In this document: in pieces, positions 8,039 to 14,422 of the stretch
Layout: the number at the start of each line of letters is the position of its first letter
How positions within the stretch are numbered: the stretch's first letter is position 1
NCBI GenBank assembly: GCA_002360295.1
Contig: DEQI01000210.1
Location: 1-14,826, forward strand
DNA length: 14,826 bases
Source of the DNA: Planococcaceae bacterium UBA3370
Lineage (GTDB): Bacteria; Bacillota; Bacilli; Bacillales_A; Planococcaceae
Direction: 5' to 3'
The notes under the pieces: model-generated
Databases searched by the model: none
The model's input: only the letters and a program-made list of their open reading frames with translations
What the model was told of the DNA's origin: nothing
Made by a program: the position numbers and the translations under genes

Positions 8039-8067
8039 ATTCTAACATTTATCATAAAGGGACTCAA
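8039..8067 (-). promoter_or_regulatory. Sigma-A-type promoter of the SNF2 helicase gene
   Basis: Minus-strand TTGAGT (8067-8062), a 17-base spacer, and TAGAAT (8044-8039). The -10 box matches 5 of 6 and the -35 box 4 of 6 consensus bases. A start near 8032 gives a leader of about 38 bases before the ATG. Confidence 0.65.
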
Positions 8068-8270
8068 AACAACAAAAAAGATAATATAAACTATCAAGAA
8101 ATGAAACTTGGTCAGAAAATCATGACGGAACTTTTAAAAAATCGTTTACGAAAATGGATTTGTAGATTGAGAAAAAGAAGTTCAAGTATTTTATGAAAAG
8201 TAAGACGAATTAAATATAGGGGGAAATAGATTTAAACATATTTTTAAATGAAGTATGAAACGAAAAGAAA
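8068..8270. other. Non-coding stretch between helicase promoter and csp terminator
   Basis: AT-rich with no supported gene. A 61-codon plus-strand frame (8011-8196) starts inside the helicase leader, has no ribosome site, and its basic, low-complexity product resembles nothing I know. An AGGGGGAAAT stretch at about 8218-8227 looks like a ribosome site but has no frame behind it. Confidence 0.55.
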
Positions 8271-8299
8271 GAGACATCCTATTTAAAATAGGATGTCTC
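8271..8299 (-). terminator. Intrinsic terminator of the cold shock gene
   Basis: An almost perfect palindrome (GAGACATCCTATT paired with its complement, 12-13 bp, tiny AT loop), followed on the minus strand by the T-rich TTTCTTTTCGTTT. It lies about 33 bases past the csp stop codon. Confidence 0.85.
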
Positions 8300-8331
8300 G
8301 GATTAACGAATGTAAGTTTAATTCTTAAGAA

Positions 8332-8532
8332 TTAAAGTTTAGTTACGTTAGCAGCTTGTGGTCCGCGGTTGCCGTCAACAACTTCGAACTCAACTTTTTG
8401 ACCTTCGTCAAGTGTTTTGAAACCTTCGCCTTGGATAGCAGAGAAGTGTACGAATACGTCGTTTTCGCCTTCTACTTCGATGAATCCGAAGCCTTTTTCT
8501 GAGTTAAACCATTTTACTGTACCTTGTTTCAT
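8332..8532 (-). CDS. cspB: Cold shock protein, CspB-like
   Basis: Single cold-shock (OB-fold) domain of 66 residues that binds single-stranded RNA and DNA and melts RNA secondary structure, especially after a temperature drop. RNP1 is KGFGFI (13-18) and RNP2 is VFVHF (26-30); the binding residues Trp8, Phe15, Phe17, Phe27, His29 and Phe30 are in the same positions as in B. subtilis CspB. The segment [15 protein letters not shown] is closer to CspB than to CspD, but paralogues cannot be separated with certainty. The ATG at 8532 follows GGAGG with 9 bases between. A sigma-A promoter lies about 150 bases upstream and the leader is highly structured, which suggests post-initiation control. A strong terminator ends the unit, so it is monocistronic. 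Confidence 0.95.
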   Translation of the reverse strand: MKQGTVKWFNSEKGFGFIEVEGENDVFVHFSAIQGEGFKTLDEGQKVEFEVVDGNRGPQAANVTKL

Positions 8533-8557
8533 TTAAGAAAACCTCCAAAAAATAAAA

Positions 8558-8580
8558 GTGAACAATATGGAATTGTTTAC
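8558..8580 (-). promoter_or_regulatory. Second leader hairpin just upstream of the csp ribosome site
   Basis: Nine-base arms (8558-8566 and 8572-8580) with one mismatch and a 5-base loop, ending about 10 bases before the GGAGG of csp. It could affect ribosome access or act together with the larger hairpin upstream. Confidence 0.5.
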
Positions 8581-8585
8581 CGTAA

Positions 8586-8650
8586 TAAAAAATTCACATA
8601 TTACAAAGAGTACCGTCAATTACACCGATCACTCTTTGTAATATGTGAAT
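8586..8650 (-). promoter_or_regulatory. Terminator-like attenuator hairpin in the csp leader
   Basis: A perfect 20-bp inverted repeat (8631-8650 with 8592-8611) around a 19-base loop. On the minus strand the 3' arm runs straight into a stretch of six Ts and then ATTA, the form of an intrinsic terminator. It lies between the csp promoter and the csp ribosome site, in csp sense, so transcription would have to pass it. It cannot be the terminator of the DUF1033 gene alone, since the csp promoter is upstream of it. See findings. Confidence 0.7.
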
Positions 8651-8687
8651 CCATTGTATCCGGTCAAGCAATTTAATTGTTAATTTA

Positions 8688-8715
8688 AGTATACCATCAT
8701 TTTACACTATGTCAA
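8688..8715 (-). promoter_or_regulatory. Sigma-A-type promoter of csp
   Basis: Minus-strand TTGACA (8715-8710, 6 of 6), a 16-base spacer, and TATACT (8693-8688, 5 of 6) preceded by TGG, an extended -10 feature. The expected start is near 8681, giving a leader of about 150 bases. Confidence 0.85.
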
Positions 8716-8758
8716 ATAATTTTGTTGATTCTTTTTTAAAAATTTTCTCTTATTTCAG

Positions 8759-9061
8759 TTAATTGTTTTCATTAGCTTTTATAGTTAAATTACTATCTAA
8801 AATAATGCCGTGATATATTTGCACATCTTCATCACATGCTTCACAGTACTCTGCCTCTGATTCATTCCAAAAAGCAATATATTTCTCCTTTTGTATTGCT
8901 TCGTTATTATATTTCTTTCTAAACTGTGTTAATACTTTTTCTACACCTTGATAGTACTCTTCTTCCGTATTGAAAAGAAATGTCTCTTCAATCATCTCTT
9001 CCCAACCTTCAAATTGCCACCAAGGTTCATAATCAGCCTTCATGTAAATTAATTTGAACAT
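8759..9061 (-). CDS. DUF1033 family protein
   Basis: Conserved Bacillales protein of unknown function, 100 residues, no signal peptide or membrane span. The MKADYEPWWQFEGWEE stretch (7-22) and the KEKYIAFWNE...EYCEACDED...IYHG block (58-85) are those I associate with DUF1033. Cys73 and Cys76 form a CxxC pair followed by an acidic run, possibly a metal or redox site. I start it at the ATG at 9061: AAAGGA lies 9 bases upstream, and the promoter below would put the transcript start near 9089, downstream of the GTG at 9094 that would give an 11-residue extension. It is divergent from the chemoreceptor gene. No function can be assigned from context. Confidence 0.8.
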   Translation of the reverse strand: MFKLIYMKADYEPWWQFEGWEEMIEETFLFNTEEEYYQGVEKVLTQFRKKYNNEAIQKEKYIAFWNESEAEYCEACDEDVQIYHGIILDSNLTIKANENN

Positions 9062-9095
9062 AGCAGACATTCCTTTCTCAAAATACGCTTTCACA

Positions 9096-9124
9096 ATTTT
9101 ATTATGAATACATGCGCGTGTCTA
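9096..9124 (-). promoter_or_regulatory. Sigma-A-type promoter of the DUF1033 gene
   Basis: Minus-strand TAGACA (9124-9119, 5 of 6), 17-base spacer, TAAAAT (9101-9096, 5 of 6). The predicted start near 9089 agrees with the ATG at 9061 and rules against the upstream GTG. Confidence 0.65.
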
Positions 9125-9134
9125 TTATTACCTA

Positions 9135-9162
9135 TTGTCATATGATAAAATATTAATACTAT
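9135..9162 (+). promoter_or_regulatory. Possible promoter of the chemoreceptor gene
   Basis: TTGTCA (9135-9140, 5 of 6), 16-base spacer, TACTAT (9157-9162, 4 of 6). The match is modest. I see no clear sigma-D (motility) promoter, which might have been expected for a chemoreceptor. Confidence 0.35.
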
Positions 9163-9186
9163 TGTATCATATCAGGAGGGACATTT

Positions 9187-10914
9187 ATGTTTTCTACATT
9201 AAGGCCAAAAGCAGATTTAAAAGATTTATTTGCTCGAGGAACAGATTTGGAAACTTCTGGTCGTTTCGCACAAACACTTTCTTTTAATAACTTTAAACAA
9301 CATGATCAAAACAACTTAAAAGAAGTTTATGATCGTATCCAAAATATTAAACCTACGATGAATGAAATATTCGTACAATATTTGCAGGAAATTGCACCTA
9401 ATGGACAAAATCCAATTTCAGATCATCATATTGCCTATTATTTAGAGCAATTTTTCCTTGGTAAACGTGATGATCATTATGTTGATAATACGATTAGATT
9501 TTTTAACTTATTACGTGAACATCACTTTGAGCCAGGTAAAACGATTGTCTTATTTAATCAATTTTCTTTTTATATAATGACACATATTTTATATAATTTT
9601 GCGCTAAAACCTCATAAAGCATTTAACTATATGAAATCATTATCTGCCGCTGTGAATATCGATCAAGAATTATTAGTTGAAGTTATGACGGAACGCATGC
9701 TTGAAAATGTGGTAGAAGAAATTTCAACTTTAATGGATGCGAATGCCCGTATTATGCATATGAAGGACTTAGTTGTAAGCTTAGATCACCAAGCAGAAGA
9801 AATAGCTACTTCTACCGCAGCAGCCGAAGAACTAGCCGCTTCCATTGCAGAAGTAGCAAGATCTTCAAGTAATATTGCAGAGAAAACAAATGACTCTGTT
9901 ACATATGCTACCCAAGGTAAAAATTCAATTGAACATGCTTTACAAGAAATTTTTAAAACTGAAGAAACTTTTTCTTCGATTGTACATAGCTTTACCGATT
10001 TACAAAAACACGTTAGTGATATCGAAAATGTGGTAACGCTTATCAATCAAATTGCAGATCAAACGAACTTACTTGCTTTAAATGCCTCCATTGAAGCAGC
10101 ACGGGCTGGAGAACATGGAAAAGGATTTTCTGTCGTTGCCCAAGAAGTACGCAAGTTAGCTGAAAGTACAGTTTCTGCATTAGGGGATGTTTCAAATAAT
10201 GTTCAGTCACTAAAAGCGTATTCTAATACAGTAGCTAAATCGATTTCCGAAACGACTGCAATTATTAAAGAAGCTACAGATGAGGCAAAAGATTCGCTAC
10301 CATTACTAAACTCTATTGTGGATACAATTGAAAGTATTAACGTCGATGTAACAAATACTGCAGCTGTTACAGAGCAACAAGCGGCCGCAATTGATGAAGT
10401 ATCAGCTCATATGGTACGTATTTCCTCTCTACAAGAAGATATTCGTCAATATGGTGATAATACTTCACATGATATTCATTATTTAGGACAAGAGATTAAT
10501 CGTTTCCGAAACGATGTCATTAAAAATAATAACATTCAACTATCAAGTATTGCTTTATTACAATTGTCAAAAGCCGACCATATTTTATGGAAATGGCGCG
10601 TTTATAATATGTTCCTTGGTTTAGAAAAATTAAGCCCACGCGATGTGTCTTCACATTCTGAATGTCGACTTGGTCAATGGTACCATTCAGAAAATGCTCT
10701 GAAACACTTCGGCACACACCCTTCCTATCGTGAGCTAGACCATTATCATGAACAAGTGCACATTTCAGCAAAACAAGCTGTTGAAGCGTATAATAGTGGT
10801 GATTTGATGACAGCTGAAAATTACTTGAAACAAATCGAAGTGGCCTCAGAACAAGTGCTACACTATATTAATGATTTAATTCAAGTGATTTCGAATGAAC
10901 GTAACATGAAATAA
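9187..10914 (+). CDS. Soluble globin-coupled chemoreceptor with C-terminal CZB domain (HemAT-like)
   Basis: Cytosolic methyl-accepting chemotaxis protein of 575 residues with no membrane span. Residues 20-180 look like the protoglobin sensor of HemAT: helical, with [19 protein letters not shown] (108-126) aligning with the proximal-histidine region, so His113 is the likely heme ligand. The MCP signalling domain spans about 200-440, with the conserved hairpin tip around [20 protein letters not shown] (287-306) that contacts CheA and CheW. Residues 455-565 match a chemoreceptor zinc-binding (CZB) domain: DHILWKW with His465, CRLGQW with Cys493, and His521-x3-His525. The ATG at 9187 follows AGGAGGG with 6 bases. 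B. subtilis HemAT is about 430 residues and has no CZB part. An oxygen- and zinc- or oxidant-responsive receptor is the inference. No che genes lie nearby. Globin assignment rests on limited motif similarity. Confidence 0.85.
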   Translation: MFSTLRPKADLKDLFARGTDLETSGRFAQTLSFNNFKQHDQNNLKEVYDRIQNIKPTMNEIFVQYLQEIAPNGQNPISDHHIAYYLEQFFLGKRDDHYVDNTIRFFNLLREHHFEPGKTIVLFNQFSFYIMTHILYNFALKPHKAFNYMKSLSAAVNIDQELLVEVMTERMLENVVEEISTLMDANARIMHMKDLVVSLDHQAEEIATSTAAAEELAASIAEVARSSSNIAEKTNDSVTYATQGKNSIEHALQEIFKTEETFSSIVHSFTDLQKHVSDIENVVTLINQIADQTNLLALNASIEAARAGEHGKGFSVVAQEVRKLAESTVSALGDVSNNVQSLKAYSNTVAKSISETTAIIKEATDEAKDSLPLLNSIVDTIESINVDVTNTAAVTEQQAAAIDEVSAHMVRISSLQEDIRQYGDNTSHDIHYLGQEINRFRNDVIKNNNIQLSSIALLQLSKADHILWKWRVYNMFLGLEKLSPRDVSSHSECRLGQWYHSENALKHFGTHPSYRELDHYHEQVHISAKQAVEAYNSGDLMTAENYLKQIEVASEQVLHYINDLIQVISNERNMK

Positions 10915-10922
10915 CAAATAGC

Positions 10923-10975
10923 ACTCCTAGAATCAGGATAAATGAGTATCCTATTCTAGGAGCATTAGTTTTCAT
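10923..10975 (+). terminator. Intrinsic terminator of the chemoreceptor gene
   Basis: Arms 10924-10940 and 10947-10962 pair over 16 bp with one bulged C and a 6-base loop, followed by CATTAGTTTTCATT. The T run is interrupted, so the strength is moderate. Confidence 0.75.
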
Positions 10976-11048
10976 TATATAGTACACAATATTCAATGCT
11001 GTCCTGTGAATTTCTAAAGAACAGCACTACACCTTATAGGAGGTCTAT

Positions 11049-11327
11049 ATGAAACGCGCACATATTTTGTTTTGCGAGGATGTAGCAGGTACAGGCTATC
11101 GATTTTTTATGAAACAAAAAGCGATTGAATTAGGCTTAAAAGGTTTCATTCAGTTAAACAACATCAACCATATAGAGGTAGAAGTCGAAGGAAAAAATGC
11201 TGCAGTTGACGAATTCATTCATTTTGTCCAAAAAGGTGTAACTTTACAAGTAGACTATAATGGCTTTAACGTCGAAATAATTGATGATTTAAAAGGCTAT
11301 TCAGTATTGAAGTCAGATATTGTTTAA
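11049..11327 (+). CDS. Acylphosphatase-like protein, catalytic Asn apparently missing
   Basis: Small protein of 92 residues with the acylphosphatase fold pattern; true members hydrolyse acyl phosphates in the cytosol. The phosphate loop normally reads GRVQGVGFR; here it is EDVAGTGYR (10-18), keeping the phosphate-binding Arg18 and the Gly residues. The second catalytic residue, the Asn in the usual GWVRN motif, aligns with Leu36 (GFIQL, 32-36), although Asn37 and Asn38 follow. The rest, including the IEVEVEG strand (42-48) and FIHFVQKG (56-63), is family-like. Either the enzyme has a shifted active site or it has become a non-catalytic protein. The ATG at 11049 follows AGGAGG with 5 bases. 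It is a single-gene unit ending in its own terminator. Confidence 0.8.
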   Translation: MKRAHILFCEDVAGTGYRFFMKQKAIELGLKGFIQLNNINHIEVEVEGKNAAVDEFIHFVQKGVTLQVDYNGFNVEIIDDLKGYSVLKSDIV

Positions 11328-11346
11328 GCTGACTTCTTTTTTATTT
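11309..11346 (+). terminator. Intrinsic terminator overlapping the acylphosphatase-like stop codon
   Basis: GAAGTCAG (11309-11316) pairs perfectly with CTGACTTC (11329-11336) around a 12-base loop that contains the TAA stop (11325-11327), followed by six Ts. The last codons of the gene therefore form the 5' arm. Confidence 0.85.
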
Positions 11347-11373
11347 ATTAGCGATAATCGTGTACGATATAGT

Positions 11374-11401
11374 TGAAACCTTTTTTTATTTATTCCGTAT
11401 A
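11374..11401 (+). promoter_or_regulatory. Sigma-W-type ECF promoter of xpaC-telA
   Basis: TGAAAC (11374-11379), exactly 16 bases including a run of seven Ts after the -35 box, then CGTATA (11396-11401). This is the known sigma-W consensus of Bacillus (TGAAAC-N16-CGTA, often with a T run). The start would fall near 11408, just before the AAGGAGG of xpaC, giving a very short leader. It implies induction by cell-envelope stress. Confidence 0.75.
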
Positions 11402-11425
11402 CATTACTATAAGGAGGTACGAAAT

Positions 11426-12070
11426 ATGCTAGGTACAATAAATTTCATTACTAGACATGCGTTCAACTTTGTCATTAGCTTTGCAGTGTTTGTTATTACA
11501 GTTATTAACTTTGATTTAGGCATCTTTTTCGTGCCGCTATTAGCGATTGCAAGTTATTATGTAAGCAACAAAACCATTTATCTAGTGCAAAAAAGAAAGA
11601 GAACGAAGGAATTGGGCCTTACTCGTTCTGAATATAATCATATTGACCAACAACTAAAATTGGCAAAAGAACATATGAACCAATTAACCCAGCAATATGT
11701 ACGTGTACGTTCTATTCGTTCTTTTAAATTATTAAACGAAATTTCGAAAATTTCGAAGCGTATTATTAATCTTGTGCAACATAATCCGCACAAGTTTTAT
11801 GCAGTGGAAGATTTCTTTTATGCACACCTCCCTTCCGCTATTCAATTAACTGATAAGTATACATTATTAACGAAAGAACAAGTAAAAGATACTGAGGTTC
11901 ATTTAGCCTTAGAAGAAACACGTAAAACGTTAAAGGATCTATATGAGACAATGGAAGAAGATTTAAAATTAGCCTTAGCGTCAGATATAGAAAATTTAAA
12001 GATTGAACTTGATTTTGCAAAGCTAGAAAATCAAAAAAGGAAAGAACGTCTACTCGGTGGTGATAAATAA
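11426..12070 (+). CDS. xpaC: XpaC-like membrane protein (5-bromo-4-chloroindolyl phosphate hydrolysis family)
   Basis: 214-residue protein with two N-terminal hydrophobic segments (about 8-27 and 30-50) followed by a long charged, helical and probably coiled-coil cytoplasmic part rich in Lys and Glu. The family name comes from an old dye-hydrolysis phenotype, and the real biochemical role is unknown. I start it at the ATG at 11426, 8 bases after AAGGAGGT (11411-11418); an in-frame GTG at 11360 lies upstream of the sigma-W-type promoter and cannot be on that transcript. It overlaps telA by one base (TAATG), so the two are translationally coupled, as in the xpaC-yaaN pair of B. subtilis. A joint role in envelope stress is inferred from the promoter. 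Confidence 0.85.
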   Translation: MLGTINFITRHAFNFVISFAVFVITVINFDLGIFFVPLLAIASYYVSNKTIYLVQKRKRTKELGLTRSEYNHIDQQLKLAKEHMNQLTQQYVRVRSIRSFKLLNEISKISKRIINLVQHNPHKFYAVEDFFYAHLPSAIQLTDKYTLLTKEQVKDTEVHLALEETRKTLKDLYETMEEDLKLALASDIENLKIELDFAKLENQKRKERLLGGDK

Positions 12071-13125
12071 TGCAACCAAACCCATTTGAAGCATTCAAAG
12101 ATTCTGGAAGTTCGACAGCTAAATTAGCTGAAGTCGAATATAATACGGCATTAACAAAAAGAGAGGTAAGCCCTCTCTTTGCTTCTTTAAATGATACAGA
12201 TAAAAACCGTGCACTTACTCTAGCAAGAGAACTCAAAATCAATACTTATGAAAATGTTTTAGCTTTCGGTCTGTCTGCACAGCAAGCACTAAGGGACTTT
12301 ACAGCGAATATGTCAGTTCACGCAGAGCGCAAAGATCATAGTAAAGTGGGCGAAGTATTATCTCAGCTTATTTCTTATTTAGAACAAATTGATCCTGAAG
12401 CACTTCTAGAGCAAAATAAAGGTTTCTTTGGCAAACTATTTTCTCGTCAAAAGCAAACCGTCCAAGAAGTAATGTCTCATTATAAAAAATTAAGTAAACA
12501 AATTGACCGCTTAGCGATTCAATTAGAACATGCTCAAATGGGTTTATTGCGTGATTTCAATTTATTAGATCAATTATATAAACTTAATGAACAATATTTC
12601 CACGAAGTAAATGTTTATATTGCAGCTGCTGAATTAAAGCTTGCCGATGCAAAAGCAAAATTATTACCAGCAGAAACAGATGATTTTATCAGTTTCCAAC
12701 AAACAAATGACGAAAAAATGGCTATTGAATGGCTAGACCGTCGCCTTTATGACCTACAAATTTCAAGAGAAATCGCTATTCAAGCAGCGCCACAAATTCG
12801 TCTTATGCAGCAAACAAACCAATTGCTCATCGATAAAATCCAAGCTTCTGTTATGACGACCATTCCCATGTGGCAAACACAAATTGCCACATTATTGACG
12901 ATGAATCAACAGCGCAAATTAATGGAAACACAAGAAAAACTAATGCGCGCTTCAAATGAACTCGCTCGCAAAAAAGGTCGCCTCATACAGATGGATGGGA
13001 AACAATCAAAAATCACACATGCAGATATCGATCAATTTAAACAAACACAGCTACAGCTTATACGTGACATTGAAGATACGCTTCGTGTCCATGCAGAAGC
13101 AAATGAATCATTGGAGAGATTTTAA
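12070..13125 (+). CDS. yaaN: TelA family toxic anion resistance protein
   Basis: 351-residue soluble, almost entirely helical protein of the TelA family (tellurite or toxic-anion resistance; B. subtilis YaaN and YceH). The AFGLSAQQALRDFT region (65-78) and the long DLQISREIAIQAAPQIRLMQ to MTTIPMWQTQIA block (about 227-276) are typical of the family. The length is slightly short of the usual 360-390. It has no membrane span; the membrane partner is probably XpaC. The start at 12070 overlaps the xpaC stop by one base. Family members are linked to resistance to tellurite and membrane-active agents, but the mechanism is not known. The unit ends in a strong hairpin. Confidence 0.92.
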   Translation: MQPNPFEAFKDSGSSTAKLAEVEYNTALTKREVSPLFASLNDTDKNRALTLARELKINTYENVLAFGLSAQQALRDFTANMSVHAERKDHSKVGEVLSQLISYLEQIDPEALLEQNKGFFGKLFSRQKQTVQEVMSHYKKLSKQIDRLAIQLEHAQMGLLRDFNLLDQLYKLNEQYFHEVNVYIAAAELKLADAKAKLLPAETDDFISFQQTNDEKMAIEWLDRRLYDLQISREIAIQAAPQIRLMQQTNQLLIDKIQASVMTTIPMWQTQIATLLTMNQQRKLMETQEKLMRASNELARKKGRLIQMDGKQSKITHADIDQFKQTQLQLIRDIEDTLRVHAEANESLERF

Positions 13126-13141
13126 TGTCTCTCAAATTTAA

Positions 13142-13195
13142 AAAAGAAGGAGCGTTTAGAAAGTTGTTCGCTTTCTAGACACCCCTTCTTTTATC
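13142..13195. terminator. Bidirectional terminator between telA and the DUF6501-like gene
   Basis: Arms 13142-13163 and 13171-13192 pair at 19 of 22 positions around a 7-base loop. The A-rich left end and T-rich right end (CTTCTTTTATCTTATT) give a U tail in both directions, and the hairpin lies between two convergent stop codons. Confidence 0.85.
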
Positions 13196-13396
13196 TTATT
13201 GTTCAAAGTAATCTTTGTAATAACCGCCAACTTTACCTGTATTGTCAACAACAAAGATAAATTCTTCTGTTTCATTTTTCACTTCGTATTCTTTACCTAC
13301 TGTTAAAACATTAGATACTAAATATTTTGATGCATTCGTATGGACACATTTCACAGTGCGAATTGTCGGAGCATCTTTCCACTTTAAATGTAACAT
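13196..13396 (-). CDS. DUF6501-like small conserved protein
   Basis: 66-residue protein of unknown function found, as far as I recall, across Bacillales. The segment LKWKDAPTIRTVKCVHTNASKYL (residues 4 onward) and the C-terminal GYYKDYFEQ are its conserved parts, and it is likely a compact beta-rich cytosolic protein. The ATG at 13396 has a GTGAGGT site about 9 bases upstream, so I prefer it to a start nine codons further out (13423), which has none. It is a single-gene unit between two terminator-bounded neighbours, and its upstream region holds a cluster of ATTACG motifs. No role can be assigned. Confidence 0.75.
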   Translation of the reverse strand: MLHLKWKDAPTIRTVKCVHTNASKYLVSNVLTVGKEYEVKNETEEFIFVVDNTGKVGGYYKDYFEQ

Positions 13397-13512
13397 AAAT
13401 TTTAACCTCACTTTTATAAGCATTACGCTTTCATCTTTTTTATTTTATACGATTTTTTTGCGTAATGGTAGTATTACGTTAAATTGCTGATAATTTTGCA
13501 CTTTCTAGCTAA

Positions 13513-13541
13513 TTGTTTGCCGTGTTTAATAATGGTAAAAT
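13513..13541 (+). promoter_or_regulatory. Possible promoter of the 29-aa membrane protein
   Basis: TTGTTT (13513-13518), 17-base spacer, TAAAAT (13536-13541, 5 of 6) preceded by TGG. The -35 box is poor, and the start would lie almost on the ribosome site, so this is tentative. Confidence 0.35.
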
Positions 13542-13558
13542 ATTTTTGAGGTGATAAA

Positions 13559-13648
13559 ATGGCCTATATTCCAAGTTGGTTTTGGGCAATTGCTATTGCA
13601 TTTGCCATTATTTTCGTTATTATTTCAGAATGGAATTCAAGACGCTAG
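13559..13648 (+). CDS. 29-residue single-pass membrane microprotein
   Basis: A short frame that starts at an ATG six bases after GAGGTG (13549-13554) and encodes 29 residues: a short polar and aromatic N-terminus (MAYIPSWFW), a hydrophobic core of about 13 residues rich in Ile, Ala and Phe, then SEWNSRR with two terminal arginines. The positive-inside rule puts the C-terminus in the cytoplasm. A symmetric terminator follows 14 bases after the stop, so ribosome site, frame and terminator form a complete small gene. I know no named family; it could be a small regulator of a membrane complex, perhaps of the neighbouring transporter, but that is only proximity. Toxic hydrophobic peptides of type I systems are another option, though no antisense RNA promoter is evident. 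Confidence 0.6.
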   Translation: MAYIPSWFWAIAIAFAIIFVIISEWNSRR

Positions 13649-13661
13649 TAGTATATTGAAT

Positions 13662-13690
13662 AAAAAAATGCAGATTGCATTTTTTATTTT
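13662..13690. terminator. Bidirectional terminator between the microprotein and the ABC ATPase gene
   Basis: AAAAAATGCA (13663-13672) pairs perfectly with TGCATTTTTT (13676-13685) around a 3-base loop. A runs on one side and T runs on the other give a U tail for both strands. It ends right before the ATPase stop codon at 13691. Confidence 0.8.
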
Positions 13691-14422
13691 TTATTTAATA
13701 GTGCGTTTTAAAAACTCTTTCGTACGTTCATGTTTTGGATTTATTAGTACATCGTTCGGATGACCTTCCTCTACGATGACTCCTTTATCCATAAATAGAA
13801 CACGATCTGCTACTTCGCGAGCAAATGCCATTTCATGTGTGACGATGAGCATTGTATTGCCATTATCAATAAGTGTACGCATCACTTTTAATACTTCCCC
13901 TACCATTTCGGGGTCAAGGGCAGATGTTGGTTCGTCAAATAGCATTACATCCGGGTCCATTGCCAGCGCACGTGCAATGGCGACCCGCTGCTTCTGTCCA
14001 CCTGATAGCTGACGTGGCTTTGCATTTTTATAGGATGCCATTCCAACTACTTCTAAAAACTGCATAGCTTTTTCGATTGCCTCATGTTTTTTACGCTTTA
14101 ATACTTTCTGTTGCCCAACGATGCAGTTTCCTAACACATCTAAATTATTAAATAGGTTAAATTGCTGAAATACCATACCTAAATGTGTACGGTATTTTTC
14201 GATGTTATAATTACTTTCTAAAATATTTTCGCCCTTAAAAATAATGCTACCGCCATTTGGCTTTTCCAATAAGTTAATACAACGGAGTAGTGTCGATTTC
14301 CCGGAACCCGAAGAGCCTATTAAACATACGACTTCTCCTTTATTAACATTAAAATGTATATCACGTAACACTTCATGGGAACCGAAAGATTTGCTTAAGT
14401 TTTCAATTTTTATTAAGGTCAT
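13691..14422 (-). CDS. Amino acid ABC transporter ATP-binding protein (GlnQ-like)
   Basis: 243-residue ATPase subunit of a polar amino acid importer, attached to the cytoplasmic face of the permease. Walker [10 protein letters not shown] (36-44), Q-loop FQQFNLF (85-91), ABC signature LSGGQ (139-143), Walker B VMLFDEP with Glu164 (159-165), D-loop SALD (167-170) and switch His196 are all intact. The ATG at 14422 overlaps the upstream permease stop by 4 bases (ATGA) and has AGGGGAA in front, so the genes are translationally coupled. The substrate cannot be told from the ATPase; glutamine, arginine or cystine systems all have such subunits. It could in principle also serve the separate permease pair at the other end of the window, but its operon partner is the obvious one. 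Confidence 0.95.
   Translation of the reverse strand: MTLIKIENLSKSFGSHEVLRDIHFNVNKGEVVCLIGSSGSGKSTLLRCINLLEKPNGGSIIFKGENILESNYNIEKYRTHLGMVFQQFNLFNNLDVLGNCIVGQQKVLKRKKHEAIEKAMQFLEVVGMASYKNAKPRQLSGGQKQRVAIARALAMDPDVMLFDEPTSALDPEMVGEVLKVMRTLIDNGNTMLIVTHEMAFAREVADRVLFMDKGVIVEEGHPNDVLINPKHERTKEFLKRTIK

Noticed and set aside
8011..8196. 61-codon plus-strand frame MHSNYHTNHYSNIYHK...
   Set aside because: No ribosome site, starts within the leader of the divergent helicase gene, and its composition is that of AT-rich non-coding DNA.
8586..8650. Csp leader hairpin as a plain terminator of the upstream DUF1033 gene
   Set aside because: It lies downstream of the csp promoter and inside the csp leader, so a simple terminator reading would also shut off csp; control within the leader fits better.
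9062..9094. Upstream GTG start of the DUF1033 protein
   Set aside because: It lies before the predicted transcript start, and the AAAGGA site matches the ATG at 9061.
11838..12242. 134-codon minus-strand frame across the xpaC-telA junction
   Set aside because: Antisense to two recognised, translationally coupled genes; no ribosome site or known motif.
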